Source: Variovorax sp. PAMC26660
GTDB taxonomy: Bacteria; Pseudomonadota; Gammaproteobacteria; Burkholderiales; Burkholderiaceae_C
Length of the DNA stretch: 64,000 nt
Assembly (NCBI RefSeq): GCF_014302995.1
Contig: NZ_CP060295.1
Location: 3,959,501-4,023,500 of the forward strand
Reading direction: 5' to 3'
Below are positions 8,564 to 16,345 of this stretch, piece after piece. Numbering within the stretch: the stretch's first letter is position 1; each line of letters opens with the position of its first letter. The notes below the pieces were generated by a model that saw only the letters and a list, made by a program, of their open reading frames with translations, had not been told where the DNA came from and did no database searches. A program made the translations under genes and the position numbers.

Positions 8564-9192
8564 TGCCGGAGCGTTCGCTGAAGCTGCGGGCGCTGCTGTT
8601 CCTGTACGGCAACGCCAACATCCTGGGCTGCGCGCTGGCGCTGATGGGGCCGGCCCTGCTGTTCGCGGGCGTCATCGATCGCGGATGGCTGCTGATCACT
8701 GCCGGCCTGTACGTGGCCGGCTGGCTGCTGGGCCGCAAGGCGCCCGAACTGGAGCGCCGCATCGAAGACAGCTTGAGCGTGGAGCAGACACTGGAACGCC
8801 TCGACCGCGTGGTGGCGCAGGCACAGCCGCACCTGACCGAGGACATGCGCAAGAGCCTGGACAGTGTGCGCGGCTCGGTGGGCGAGGTGCTGCCGCGGCT
8901 GGTGGGCGCGCGCTCGAATGGCGACGACCTGTTCACCGTGCGCGAGACCGTGCTGCGCTACCTGCCCGAGACGCTGGCCAACTACGTTGCATTGCCGCCC
9001 GCCTTTCGCATCACGCATGCCGTGAAAGACGGCAAGACCGCACGCCAGTTGCTCGGCGAACAACTGGGCCTGCTCGACGGCAAGCTGCGCGAGATCGTGG
9101 CCAACGTGGCCTCCAGCGATGCGGCTGCGCTGGTGGCCAATGGGCAGTTCCTGGAGAAGAAATTTCGCCAGCCGGACTTCCTGGCGGGTTGA
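8563..9192 (+). CDS. XpaC-like membrane protein of the TelA module
   Basis: The start is the ATG at 8563 overlapping the previous stop (TGATG); a longer open frame upstream only shadows the VWA gene. The 209-residue protein has two N-terminal membrane helices (about 12-33 and 38-55) and a helical cytoplasmic region with YLPETLANYVALP and DGKLREIVANV. This arrangement resembles XpaC proteins, which sit beside TelA homologues in Bacillus. The assignment rests on architecture, a short motif and neighbourhood, so it is moderate. A GGCGGGT/ACCCGCC hairpin straddles the stop (9183-9200). Confidence 0.6.
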   Translation: MPERSLKLRALLFLYGNANILGCALALMGPALLFAGVIDRGWLLITAGLYVAGWLLGRKAPELERRIEDSLSVEQTLERLDRVVAQAQPHLTEDMRKSLDSVRGSVGEVLPRLVGARSNGDDLFTVRETVLRYLPETLANYVALPPAFRITHAVKDGKTARQLLGEQLGLLDGKLREIVANVASSDAAALVANGQFLEKKFRQPDFLAG

Positions 9193-9210
9193 GACCCGCC
9201 GGCCCGGCCA

Positions 9211-10662
9211 TCAGAACGGGTAGTGGCGCGGTGTTGTCTGCAACGTGATCCAGCGCAGCTCCGTGAACGCTTCCACACCGGCCCGCCCGCCGAAGCGGCC
9301 GTAACCCGAGGCCTTGACGCCGCCGAAAGGCATCTGCGCCTCGTCGTGCACGGTGGGGCCGTTCACATGGCAGATGCCGGCTTCGATGCGCTGCGCCACG
9401 TTCCATGCGCGTGCCACATCGCGGCCGAACACGGCCGATGAAAGACCGAACTCGTTGTCGTTGGCAATGGCCACGGCTTCTTCCACGCCGCTGACGCGCA
9501 CCACGGCCTTCACCGGTCCAAAGGATTCCTCGCGGTAGATATCCATGGCCGGTGTCACGTGGTCGAGCACCGTCGCAGGCATCAGCGTATTGCTCGCCTT
9601 GCCGCCGCACACCAGCTTGGCACCCTTGGCCAGCGCGTCGTCGATGAGCGCGTTGCAGCGCTTCACCGTGCTCATGTCGACCACCGAGCCGAGCACCACC
9701 GGCCCTTCGCGCGGATCGCCCAGCGGCAGCGCCTGCGCGCGGGCCGCGAACTTGGCGACAAATTCATCGGCAATGGCGTTGTCGACCACGATGCGCTCGG
9801 TCGACATGCAGATCTGGCCGGAGTTGGCGAAGGAGCCGAAGATCGCGGCGTTGACCGCGGCGTCGATGTCGGCATCGTCCAGCACCACGAAGGGCGCCTT
9901 GCCGCCGAGTTCGAGCACGGCGGGCTTCAGGTACTTGGCGCAGGTCTGCGCGATGAGCTTGCCGACGCGCGTCGAGCCGGTGAAGTTGACGCGGCGCACG
10001 GCCGGGTGCGCCACCATCGCCTCGACCACGGCGCCGGCATCGGCCGGCGCGTTGGTGACGAAGTTCACCGTGCCCTTGGGCAGGCCGGCTTCGGCCAGCG
10101 CTTCGATGATGAGCGCATGCGTCTCGGGGCACAGCTCCGAGCCCTTGAGCACCACGGTGTTGCCGCAGGCCAGCGGCGTCGCGATGGCGCGGGTGGCCAG
10201 GATCACCGGCGCGTTCCACGGCGCAATGCCGATCACCACGCCGGCCGCCTGCCGCACGCCCATGGCGAGGCTGCCGGGCACGTCGGACGGGATCACTTCG
10301 CCGCTGATCTGCGTGGTGAGCGAGGCGGCTTCGGTGAGGATGCCGGCCGCCAGATGCACGTTGAAGCCGGCCCACAGCGCCGAGGCGCCGGTCTCGCGTG
10401 CCATCGCCTGGATGAAGGCATCGGCGCGCGATTCGAGCGCGTGCGCGGCCTTCAGCAGCAGGGCCCTGCGCGCACCGGGACCGGTCTGCGACCAGGTGGC
10501 GAAGGCGCGGTGCGCGGCCTCGACAGCGGCGACTGCATCGGCCGGCGTGCCTGCGGGGGCGCGCGTGGCGATGCCGCCGTCCAGCGGATTGCGGCGCTCG
10601 AAGGTGGCGCCGCCGGTGGCGGCGCGATGCTCGCCGTCGATGAACATGGAGATGTCGGTCAT
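9211..10662 (-). CDS. NAD(P)-dependent aldehyde dehydrogenase (aromatic aldehyde type)
   Basis: 483 residues, ATG at 10662 with AAGGA seven bases upstream. It is a full-length ALDH: Asn in APWNAPV (about 150), the general base Glu in LELGGKAP (about 250), the nucleophile Cys in SGQICMS (about 284) and the C-terminal FGGVKASGYGRFGG. The SGQICMST and VVDN..ADEFV context resembles vanillin, salicylaldehyde or benzaldehyde dehydrogenases. It lies 41 bp downstream of livF on the same strand, so it is probably the last gene of the liv operon, oxidising an aldehyde derived from the imported compound. Substrate is inferred. Confidence 0.87.
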   Translation of the reverse strand: MTDISMFIDGEHRAATGGATFERRNPLDGGIATRAPAGTPADAVAAVEAAHRAFATWSQTGPGARRALLLKAAHALESRADAFIQAMARETGASALWAGFNVHLAAGILTEAASLTTQISGEVIPSDVPGSLAMGVRQAAGVVIGIAPWNAPVILATRAIATPLACGNTVVLKGSELCPETHALIIEALAEAGLPKGTVNFVTNAPADAGAVVEAMVAHPAVRRVNFTGSTRVGKLIAQTCAKYLKPAVLELGGKAPFVVLDDADIDAAVNAAIFGSFANSGQICMSTERIVVDNAIADEFVAKFAARAQALPLGDPREGPVVLGSVVDMSTVKRCNALIDDALAKGAKLVCGGKASNTLMPATVLDHVTPAMDIYREESFGPVKAVVRVSGVEEAVAIANDNEFGLSSAVFGRDVARAWNVAQRIEAGICHVNGPTVHDEAQMPFGGVKASGYGRFGGRAGVEAFTELRWITLQTTPRHYPF

Positions 10663-10703
10663 GAGGTGTCCTTCGGAGAAAAGGGAGTGGATGAATGAAT
10701 GGA

Positions 10704-11420
10704 TCAGGCGACGCCCAGGTAGGCCTGGCGCACCACGTCGGAATGCAGCAGGGCCTGTGCTTCGCCCGAGGCGACGACGCGGCCGCGTTCGAGCACATAG
10801 CCACGGTCCGCGGCCTGCAGCGCCTTGCGCACGTTCTGCTCGACCATCAGCACGGTCACGCCCTGCGACGCGATGCGGCGCACGATGGCGAGCAGCTCGT
10901 CAACCATGCGCGGCGCAAGGCCGAGCGAAGGCTCGTCGAGCATCAGCAGGCGCGGCCCGCTCATCATGGCGCGCGCCACCGCCACCATCTGCTGCTCGCC
11001 GCCACTCATGGTGCCGGCCAGTTGCGTGGCGCGTTCCTTCAGGCGCGGAAAGTCGTCGAAGGCACGCGCGAGGCGTTCGGCGCGCAGCCGCGCGGGAATG
11101 AGCCAGCCGCCGAGTTCGAGGTTCTCGGTGACGGTCATCTGCGGAAAAAGCTGGCGGCCTTCGGCCACCAGCGCCAGGCCGCGTCGCACGCAGGCCGTGG
11201 CTTCGCCGGAAGGCAGCGCGGCGCCGTCGAGCAGCGCCTCGCCCGAGCGCGGCAGCAGTCCGGCCAGTGCCTTCAGCAGCGTGGTCTTGCCCGCGCCGTT
11301 GGGCCCGAGTACGACGGTGATGCCGGGCGACACATCGAGGTCCATGCCCTGAATCACTTGAAAGCCGTGATAGCCGGCAGAGAGACCGCGCACGGTCAGT
11401 TGGCTTGCGGCGGTGCTCAT
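10704..11420 (-). CDS. livF: Branched-chain amino acid type ABC transporter ATP-binding protein LivF
   Basis: 238 residues from the ATG at 11420, which overlaps the livG stop (ATGA). Walker A is GPNGAGKTT (about 36-44), the signature MSGGEQQ (about 137) and Walker B LLMLDEPSLGLAP (about 157). Paired with LivG it energises the importer. Binding-protein, two permease and two ATPase genes follow each other with 3-8 bp overlaps. The substrate need not be a branched-chain amino acid; in this order many members of the family carry aromatic acids or amides. Confidence 0.9.
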   Translation of the reverse strand: MSTAASQLTVRGLSAGYHGFQVIQGMDLDVSPGITVVLGPNGAGKTTLLKALAGLLPRSGEALLDGAALPSGEATACVRRGLALVAEGRQLFPQMTVTENLELGGWLIPARLRAERLARAFDDFPRLKERATQLAGTMSGGEQQMVAVARAMMSGPRLLMLDEPSLGLAPRMVDELLAIVRRIASQGVTVLMVEQNVRKALQAADRGYVLERGRVVASGEAQALLHSDVVRQAYLGVA

Positions 11421-12169
11421 GCCGTGGCCTCCATCTCGTCGCCCAGATAGGCCTCGACCACTTCGGCATTGCGCACGACTTCGGCGGGTGTGCCGTCGGC
11501 GATCTTGCGGCCCTGGTGCAGCACCAGCACGCGTTCGACGTACTTCAGCAGCGTGGCGACCGCATGCTCGATCCACACGACCGTGAGGCCGTGTTCGTCG
11601 CGCAGCCGGCGAATGCGCCGCGCCATCGCATCGACCTCGATTTCGGTCAGGCCCGCCGCCACTTCGTCGAGCAGCAGCACGCGCGGCCGGGTGCCCAGCG
11701 CCATGCCGATCTCCAGCAGGCGTTGCTGCGATGGCGTCACGTCGGCGGCGATGTTCTTCGCCAGGCCACCGAGGCCCAGCATGTCGAGAATTTCGCCGGT
11801 GCTGCCCAGTCCCGCGATGGGCACCCGATGGCGTCCCGCGAACTGCATGCCGAAGCGCACGTTGTCTTCGAGCGTCATGTCGGCCATGACGCGTGGCGTC
11901 TGGAAGGTGCGCGCGATGCCGTGCGCCGCATACAGGTGCGGGCCGCGCCGCGTGAGGTCGACGTTGCCTTCCACCAGCAGTCGGCCCGAGGTCGGCATGA
12001 CCACGCCAGAGATCGCGTTGAAGAAGGTCGTCTTGCCCGCGCCGTTCGGCCCGATGATGCCGACCAGCTCGCCCGCATGCAGCGTCGCGCTGACCGCGTC
12101 CACGGCGGTGAGGCCGCCGAAGCGCACGGTGAGTTCGCGGGCTTCGAGAAGAAGAGGGCGCTCATTCAT
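11417..12169 (-). CDS. livG: Branched-chain amino acid type ABC transporter ATP-binding protein LivG
   Basis: 250 residues. Walker A GPNGAGKTT (about 41-49) is intact and the C-terminal LivG tail is present. The signature region reads VTPSQQRLLEIGMAL instead of LSxGQQxxLEIARAL, so the signature glycine is missing. Walker B is LLLDEVAAGLT, with Val where Pro is usual. The catalytic Glu is kept. The start overlaps the end of livM by 8 bp. The degenerate signature suggests one of the two composite ATP sites may be weak. Confidence 0.88.
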   Translation of the reverse strand: MNERPLLLEARELTVRFGGLTAVDAVSATLHAGELVGIIGPNGAGKTTFFNAISGVVMPTSGRLLVEGNVDLTRRGPHLYAAHGIARTFQTPRVMADMTLEDNVRFGMQFAGRHRVPIAGLGSTGEILDMLGLGGLAKNIAADVTPSQQRLLEIGMALGTRPRVLLLDEVAAGLTEIEVDAMARRIRRLRDEHGLTVVWIEHAVATLLKYVERVLVLHQGRKIADGTPAEVVRNAEVVEAYLGDEMEATA

Positions 12170-13097
12170 GGCCGTGCCTCCGCAGCGCCGCCGCCTTGCG
12201 CTGCCACAGCGACGCGAGGCCGTTGGGCAGGTACATCACGCACAGGATCAGCAGCAGCCCCAGAACCATCATGTAGCCGTAGGGAAGTTGCAGCCGCAGC
12301 GTTTCCGACAGCAGGCTGAACACGATGGCCGCGGCCACCGGCCCGCCGATGCTGGCAGCGCCGCCGATCATCGCGATCAGCACGGTCTGGAAGCCGATGA
12401 AGGGGCTGAACACTGCCGGCGGATCGATGTAGGTCCAACGCACCGCCATCGCCGCGCCGACCGCGCCGGCAAACGCGGCGGTGAGCGCGAAGCCCATGAT
12501 CTTCACGCGGCGCGTATCGACACCGAGCGTCTGCGCACGCTGCTCGTCGGCACCGATGCCGGCCAGCGCCAGCCCGAAGCGGCTGCGCTTGACCAGCAGC
12601 GCCGTTGCAATGGCCGCGCCCGCGATCGCCAGCACCGTGAGGTACACCGCCTCGTTCGACGGCACCACGGTCAGTACGCGGCCGACCGTGCCCGACACCT
12701 GCTTCTCGACGAAGGTCACGGCATGGCGGATCAGCTCCGTCATGCCGAAGGTCAGCACCGCGAAGTAGGTGCCGCGCAAATGCAGCACCGCCGCACCCAT
12801 CACCGCGGCCACCACACTGGCGATGGCCGCGCCGCACAGGATGACCAGCGGCCACGGCAGCACGTCGAGCAGCGTGGCACTGGCATAGGCGCCGAGCCCG
12901 AAGAAGGCAGAGGTGGCGAGCGACAGGTAGCGCGTGGCACCGCAGAACAGCGACCAGCTCGTGGCCAGCGCGATGTACATCAGGCAACCGAGCGCCACCG
13001 AGGCCACGAACTCCGATGCGATCCACGGCACGGCGGCCGCCAGCACGAGGCCGATGGCCAGCACCCACCACGGCTTGTTTTGAAAGAGGGAGATCAT
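12162..13097 (-). CDS. livM: Branched-chain amino acid type ABC transporter permease LivM
   Basis: 311 residues from the ATG at 13097 (MISLFQNKPWW), which overlaps the livH stop (ATGA). An upstream open frame to 13958 is only a shadow of livH. About eight to ten hydrophobic helices; the family blocks ATSAFFGLGAYASA and GGAASIGGPVAAAI (the loop that contacts the ATPase) are clear. The C-terminus is the basic, cytoplasmic QRKAAALRRHGHE. Forms the membrane channel with LivH. Confidence 0.9.
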   Translation of the reverse strand: MISLFQNKPWWVLAIGLVLAAAVPWIASEFVASVALGCLMYIALATSWSLFCGATRYLSLATSAFFGLGAYASATLLDVLPWPLVILCGAAIASVVAAVMGAAVLHLRGTYFAVLTFGMTELIRHAVTFVEKQVSGTVGRVLTVVPSNEAVYLTVLAIAGAAIATALLVKRSRFGLALAGIGADEQRAQTLGVDTRRVKIMGFALTAAFAGAVGAAMAVRWTYIDPPAVFSPFIGFQTVLIAMIGGAASIGGPVAAAIVFSLLSETLRLQLPYGYMMVLGLLLILCVMYLPNGLASLWQRKAAALRRHGHE

Positions 13098-13972
13098 CTG
13101 CGGGAAAACAGTCCGTTGGGCCGCCAGATCAGCACACCGATGAACACGGCATACGACAGCAGCATCTTGAGCGAGGGGCTCGTGTAGTACATGCCCAGCG
13201 CTTCCACCACACCCAGCAGCAGGCCGCCGACGAGGCTGCCCGCGATGCTGCCGAAGCCGCCGAGCGTGATGACGATCAGGGCCGTCACCGTGTAGGGCTC
13301 GCCCATCGAGGGCGAGATTTCGTAAGTCATCGACAGCAGCGCGCCGGCCACGCCCGACAGGCCCAGGCCGATGCCGAACATCAGCGGATGCAGCCGCTTG
13401 GTGTTGATGCCCACGAGCTGCGCGCCGGTGGGCGACTGCATCAGCGCGCGCACCGCCTTGCCCAGCAGCGTGAGCTTGAGCAGCGCGATGAGCCCGAGGC
13501 TCAGCGCCAGCGCCACGCCGAACAGCACCAGCTTGTTGGCGGTGAAGCGCATCTCGCCGAACTGCACCGGCTCGGCCAGGTAGTCGTAGCCGCGCAGGTC
13601 GCCGCCCCAGATCAGCAGCGCGGTGTTCTGCACCAGGAACATCAGGCCGAAGCCCACCATCAGGCTGCGCGCCTCGAACACATCGACGTTGGGTGCGCGT
13701 GCCGCCACCTGCCGGAAGCACAGCCAATGCACCGCCATGCCCAGCACCATCAGCACCGCGAAGGCCACCGGCATGAAGACCAGCGGCGAGATGCCGAAGG
13801 CCGTGTGCGCCCACCACGTGAGAAAGGCGCCCAGCATCAGGAACTCGCCGTGCGAGATGTTCATGATGCGCATCAGCCCGTACTGCAGGTTCAGCCCGAT
13901 GGCGACCAGCGCATAGATGCCGCCGGTGATCAATCCGCCGGCCAGAAGCTCGGCCCATCCAGTGAATGACAC
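13094..13972 (-). CDS. livH: Branched-chain amino acid type ABC transporter permease LivH
   Basis: 292 residues with eight or so membrane helices. The N-terminal LLAGGLITGGIYALVAIGLNLQYGLMRIMNISHGEF block is the LivH hallmark, and GGFGSIAGSLVGGLLLGVVEA near residue 235 is the ATPase-contact loop. It starts 4 bp after the end of the binding-protein gene, and its stop overlaps the livM start. Confidence 0.9.
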   Translation of the reverse strand: MSFTGWAELLAGGLITGGIYALVAIGLNLQYGLMRIMNISHGEFLMLGAFLTWWAHTAFGISPLVFMPVAFAVLMVLGMAVHWLCFRQVAARAPNVDVFEARSLMVGFGLMFLVQNTALLIWGGDLRGYDYLAEPVQFGEMRFTANKLVLFGVALALSLGLIALLKLTLLGKAVRALMQSPTGAQLVGINTKRLHPLMFGIGLGLSGVAGALLSMTYEISPSMGEPYTVTALIVITLGGFGSIAGSLVGGLLLGVVEALGMYYTSPSLKMLLSYAVFIGVLIWRPNGLFSRR

Positions 13973-13976
13973 GCTG

Positions 13977-15176
13977 TTATTTCCAGGCCGGCTTGGGCAT
14001 CAGTTGCGCGGTGGCGCGGTCTTTCGGCCAGACCACTTCGAAGTCGCTGCCCTGCCATTGCGCGACGGTACCGGGAATGGATGCGTTCTCGCTGCCCTCG
14101 AAACGGATCGGGCCGAGGATGGTCTTGAACTCGTTCTTTGCGATCTGCTCGCGCAGCGCCTTGCGGTCCAGGCCCACCTTCTCCACCGCCTGCTGAAGAA
14201 TCTGCAGCCCGGCCCATGCATGGCCGCTGGCCCAGCGGTCGGGTTCCTTGCCGAACTTCTTGGTGTGCGCGTCGAAATACGCCTTGGCCTCGGGGCTGGT
14301 CTTGCTGTTCCACGAGCCCATGCCGATCACGCCTTCGGTGTTGGCCGCCATCACGTTCTTGTAGAGCTGGAAGGCGGTGCCCACCGAGGCGTAGAAGTAC
14401 TTGGGGTTGAAGCCCACCTCGCGCGACTGGCGGCTCGCCAGGATGGTGTCCGGCGGGTAGGTGATGCCGATGAAGGCGTCGGGATTCAGGTCCTTCATGG
14501 TGCGCAGCACCGGCGCGAGGTCTTTCACGCCCAGCGGATAGCTCTTGCGGTCGAGCACCTGGATACTGGTCTTCTTCAGCGCGGCGTTGAGCGCGGCGAA
14601 GTTCTCCAGCCCGAACAGGTCGTCCATGTAGACGATGGTGATGGTCTTCACGTTGTTCGCCACCAGCATGTCGACCAGCGCGCCCATCATCTTGTCGGGC
14701 TGCTGCAGCAACGAGAAGAAGAAGGGCAGGTGCATGTCGATCAGCTTGCGCGACAGGGCCGTGGGTGCCAGCAGCGGATAGCCGAAGCGGTTGGCCAGCG
14801 GGGCCACCGCGAAGTTGGCACCCGAACCCCAGGGCGGCAGCACCAGGTCGACCTTGTCGCTGCCCATGAGTTTTTCAAAGGTGCGCACGCAGGTCTCGGT
14901 CTCGCTGCGGTCGTCGTAGCCGATCAGCTCGATGGGGCGCTTGGCGCCCTTCACCGACAGGCCGCCTGCGGCATTGACCTGCTCGGCCCACAGCAGGTAG
15001 TTGGGTTCCTGGCTCACCTGTGCGCCGGCTGCCCACGGGCCGGTGCGCGCGATGGCGTAGCCGATGCGCACGGGGCCGCCTGTACTGTTTTGTGCGAACA
15101 GTTGCGGCGCGACGGCGGCCGCGCCGAGCGCAGTGGCGGTGCCCTTGATCCAGTGGCGGCGATTGGGGTGAAGCAT
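13977..15176 (-). CDS. Liv-type ABC transporter substrate-binding protein (Tat-like signal)
   Basis: 399 residues from the ATG at 15176, with GGAGGAGA upstream; the open frame continues to 15260 without a start supported by a ribosome site. The leader MLHPNRRHWIKGTATALGAA carries a twin-arginine pattern (NRRHWIK), so export by Tat is likely. The mature part is a LivK-like type I binding protein (VRIGYAIARTGPWAAGAQ at its start, then DDRSETETCVRTFEKLM). It is the first gene of the livKHMGF operon and divergent from an AraC gene that may control it. Confidence 0.87.
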   Translation of the reverse strand: MLHPNRRHWIKGTATALGAAAVAPQLFAQNSTGGPVRIGYAIARTGPWAAGAQVSQEPNYLLWAEQVNAAGGLSVKGAKRPIELIGYDDRSETETCVRTFEKLMGSDKVDLVLPPWGSGANFAVAPLANRFGYPLLAPTALSRKLIDMHLPFFFSLLQQPDKMMGALVDMLVANNVKTITIVYMDDLFGLENFAALNAALKKTSIQVLDRKSYPLGVKDLAPVLRTMKDLNPDAFIGITYPPDTILASRQSREVGFNPKYFYASVGTAFQLYKNVMAANTEGVIGMGSWNSKTSPEAKAYFDAHTKKFGKEPDRWASGHAWAGLQILQQAVEKVGLDRKALREQIAKNEFKTILGPIRFEGSENASIPGTVAQWQGSDFEVVWPKDRATAQLMPKPAWK

Positions 15177-15388
15177 GGAAGTCTCCTCCGGGCGTCGACA
15201 TGCGCCCGCTGCCCGGAATCGTAGAAATGCGGGCCTTCGGGTGCTGTGCCTGCCGCGCACAAAGCACTTGACGCAGCGTGCACGCGCCTAGTGGTTAACC
15301 CGAAATCCCTTGGGACTTGAAGGCGCTTCACAATGCGCGGCACCCCGGCTCCGTGTTGAAATCTTTCGTTCTCGCCGTCCTTGCCTGC

Positions 15389-16345
15389 ATGACCGCCTCC
15401 CTGCTCCTGTCCACCGACCAGATCCCGCCGAAGGAGCGCGGGCCGCTGTGGTGCGAGTGGGTGTGGCGCCATTTCGGCGGCCTGGGCTCCGACCTGTACG
15501 ACGACAGCGAATTCGACGGCCACCTTGCGGCCTCGCACGCGGGCGACGTGATCCTCACGCGGCTCGAAGCCAACCGGCACCGCGTGCTGCGCACCACGCA
15601 GATGGCACGCATGAGCGAAGCGCCCTACCTGAAGATCGTCGCGCCCTGGCAGGGTTCGGCCGAGGTCACGCAGCGTGGCCGCGCAGCAGCGGTGCGTTCA
15701 GGCGGATGGACGCTCTACGACACCACCGCCGACTACACCGTGGCCAACCCCGAGCGCAGCGACCACCTGATCGTGATGCTGCCGAAGGACCAGCTCGCCA
15801 CGCCTGCATTGCCGCTCAACGACCTCGTGGCGCGCCGCATCGGCGGGGGCAGCGGCATCTCGCGCGTGGCGCTGGAGACCATGCGCAGCACCTACCTGGA
15901 GCTGCCCTTCATGAGCGAAGCCGCCGCGCGTGGCGCGGGCGAGTTGCTGATCCAGTTGGTGCGCTTGTCGCTGATGGAACTCGCGGGGCAGGAAACACCG
16001 CAGACCCAACGCGAAGCGCTGAAAGACCGCATCCGCCGCCACGTCGCGCAGAACCTGCACGACCCGGCCCTGTCGATCGACAGCATGGCGCAGGCCCTGC
16101 GCTGCAGCAAGCGCCTGCTGCACAGCGCCTTTGCGGGTGACGACGAAACGCTGACCGGCTACATCCAGCACCAGCGGTTGGCCGTCAGCATCCGCGAACT
16201 GCTCGACCCAGCGAACGCGACACGCTCCATCACCGACATCGCGCTGGCCGCCGGCTTCGGCAACCTCTCGCATTTCAGCCGCGTGTTCCGCGAGCACACG
16301 GGCGGCAGCCCGAGCGAGTTCAGGCGGCAGGCGGCGCAGCGCTGA
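15389..16345 (+). CDS. AraC family transcriptional regulator (FeaR-like)
   Basis: The frame is open from a TTG at 15317, but the domain begins STDQIPPKERGPLWCEWVWRHFG, so the ATG at 15389 (318 residues) is preferred. The residues before it are hydrophobic and unlike a regulator. An AraC-binding-like N-terminal domain (about 5-180) precedes two helix-turn-helix motifs; the second is TRSITDIALAAGFGNLSHFSRVFREHTGGSPSEFR. It is divergent from the liv operon and probably activates it. Its last 26 bp overlap the end of the convergent SulP gene. Confidence 0.85.
   Translation: MTASLLLSTDQIPPKERGPLWCEWVWRHFGGLGSDLYDDSEFDGHLAASHAGDVILTRLEANRHRVLRTTQMARMSEAPYLKIVAPWQGSAEVTQRGRAAAVRSGGWTLYDTTADYTVANPERSDHLIVMLPKDQLATPALPLNDLVARRIGGGSGISRVALETMRSTYLELPFMSEAAARGAGELLIQLVRLSLMELAGQETPQTQREALKDRIRRHVAQNLHDPALSIDSMAQALRCSKRLLHSAFAGDDETLTGYIQHQRLAVSIRELLDPANATRSITDIALAAGFGNLSHFSRVFREHTGGSPSEFRRQAAQR

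Noticed and set aside
15317..15388. N-terminal extension of the AraC regulator to a TTG at 15317
   Set aside because: The extension looks like a membrane or signal segment, unlike a cytoplasmic regulator, and the TTG has no ribosome site.
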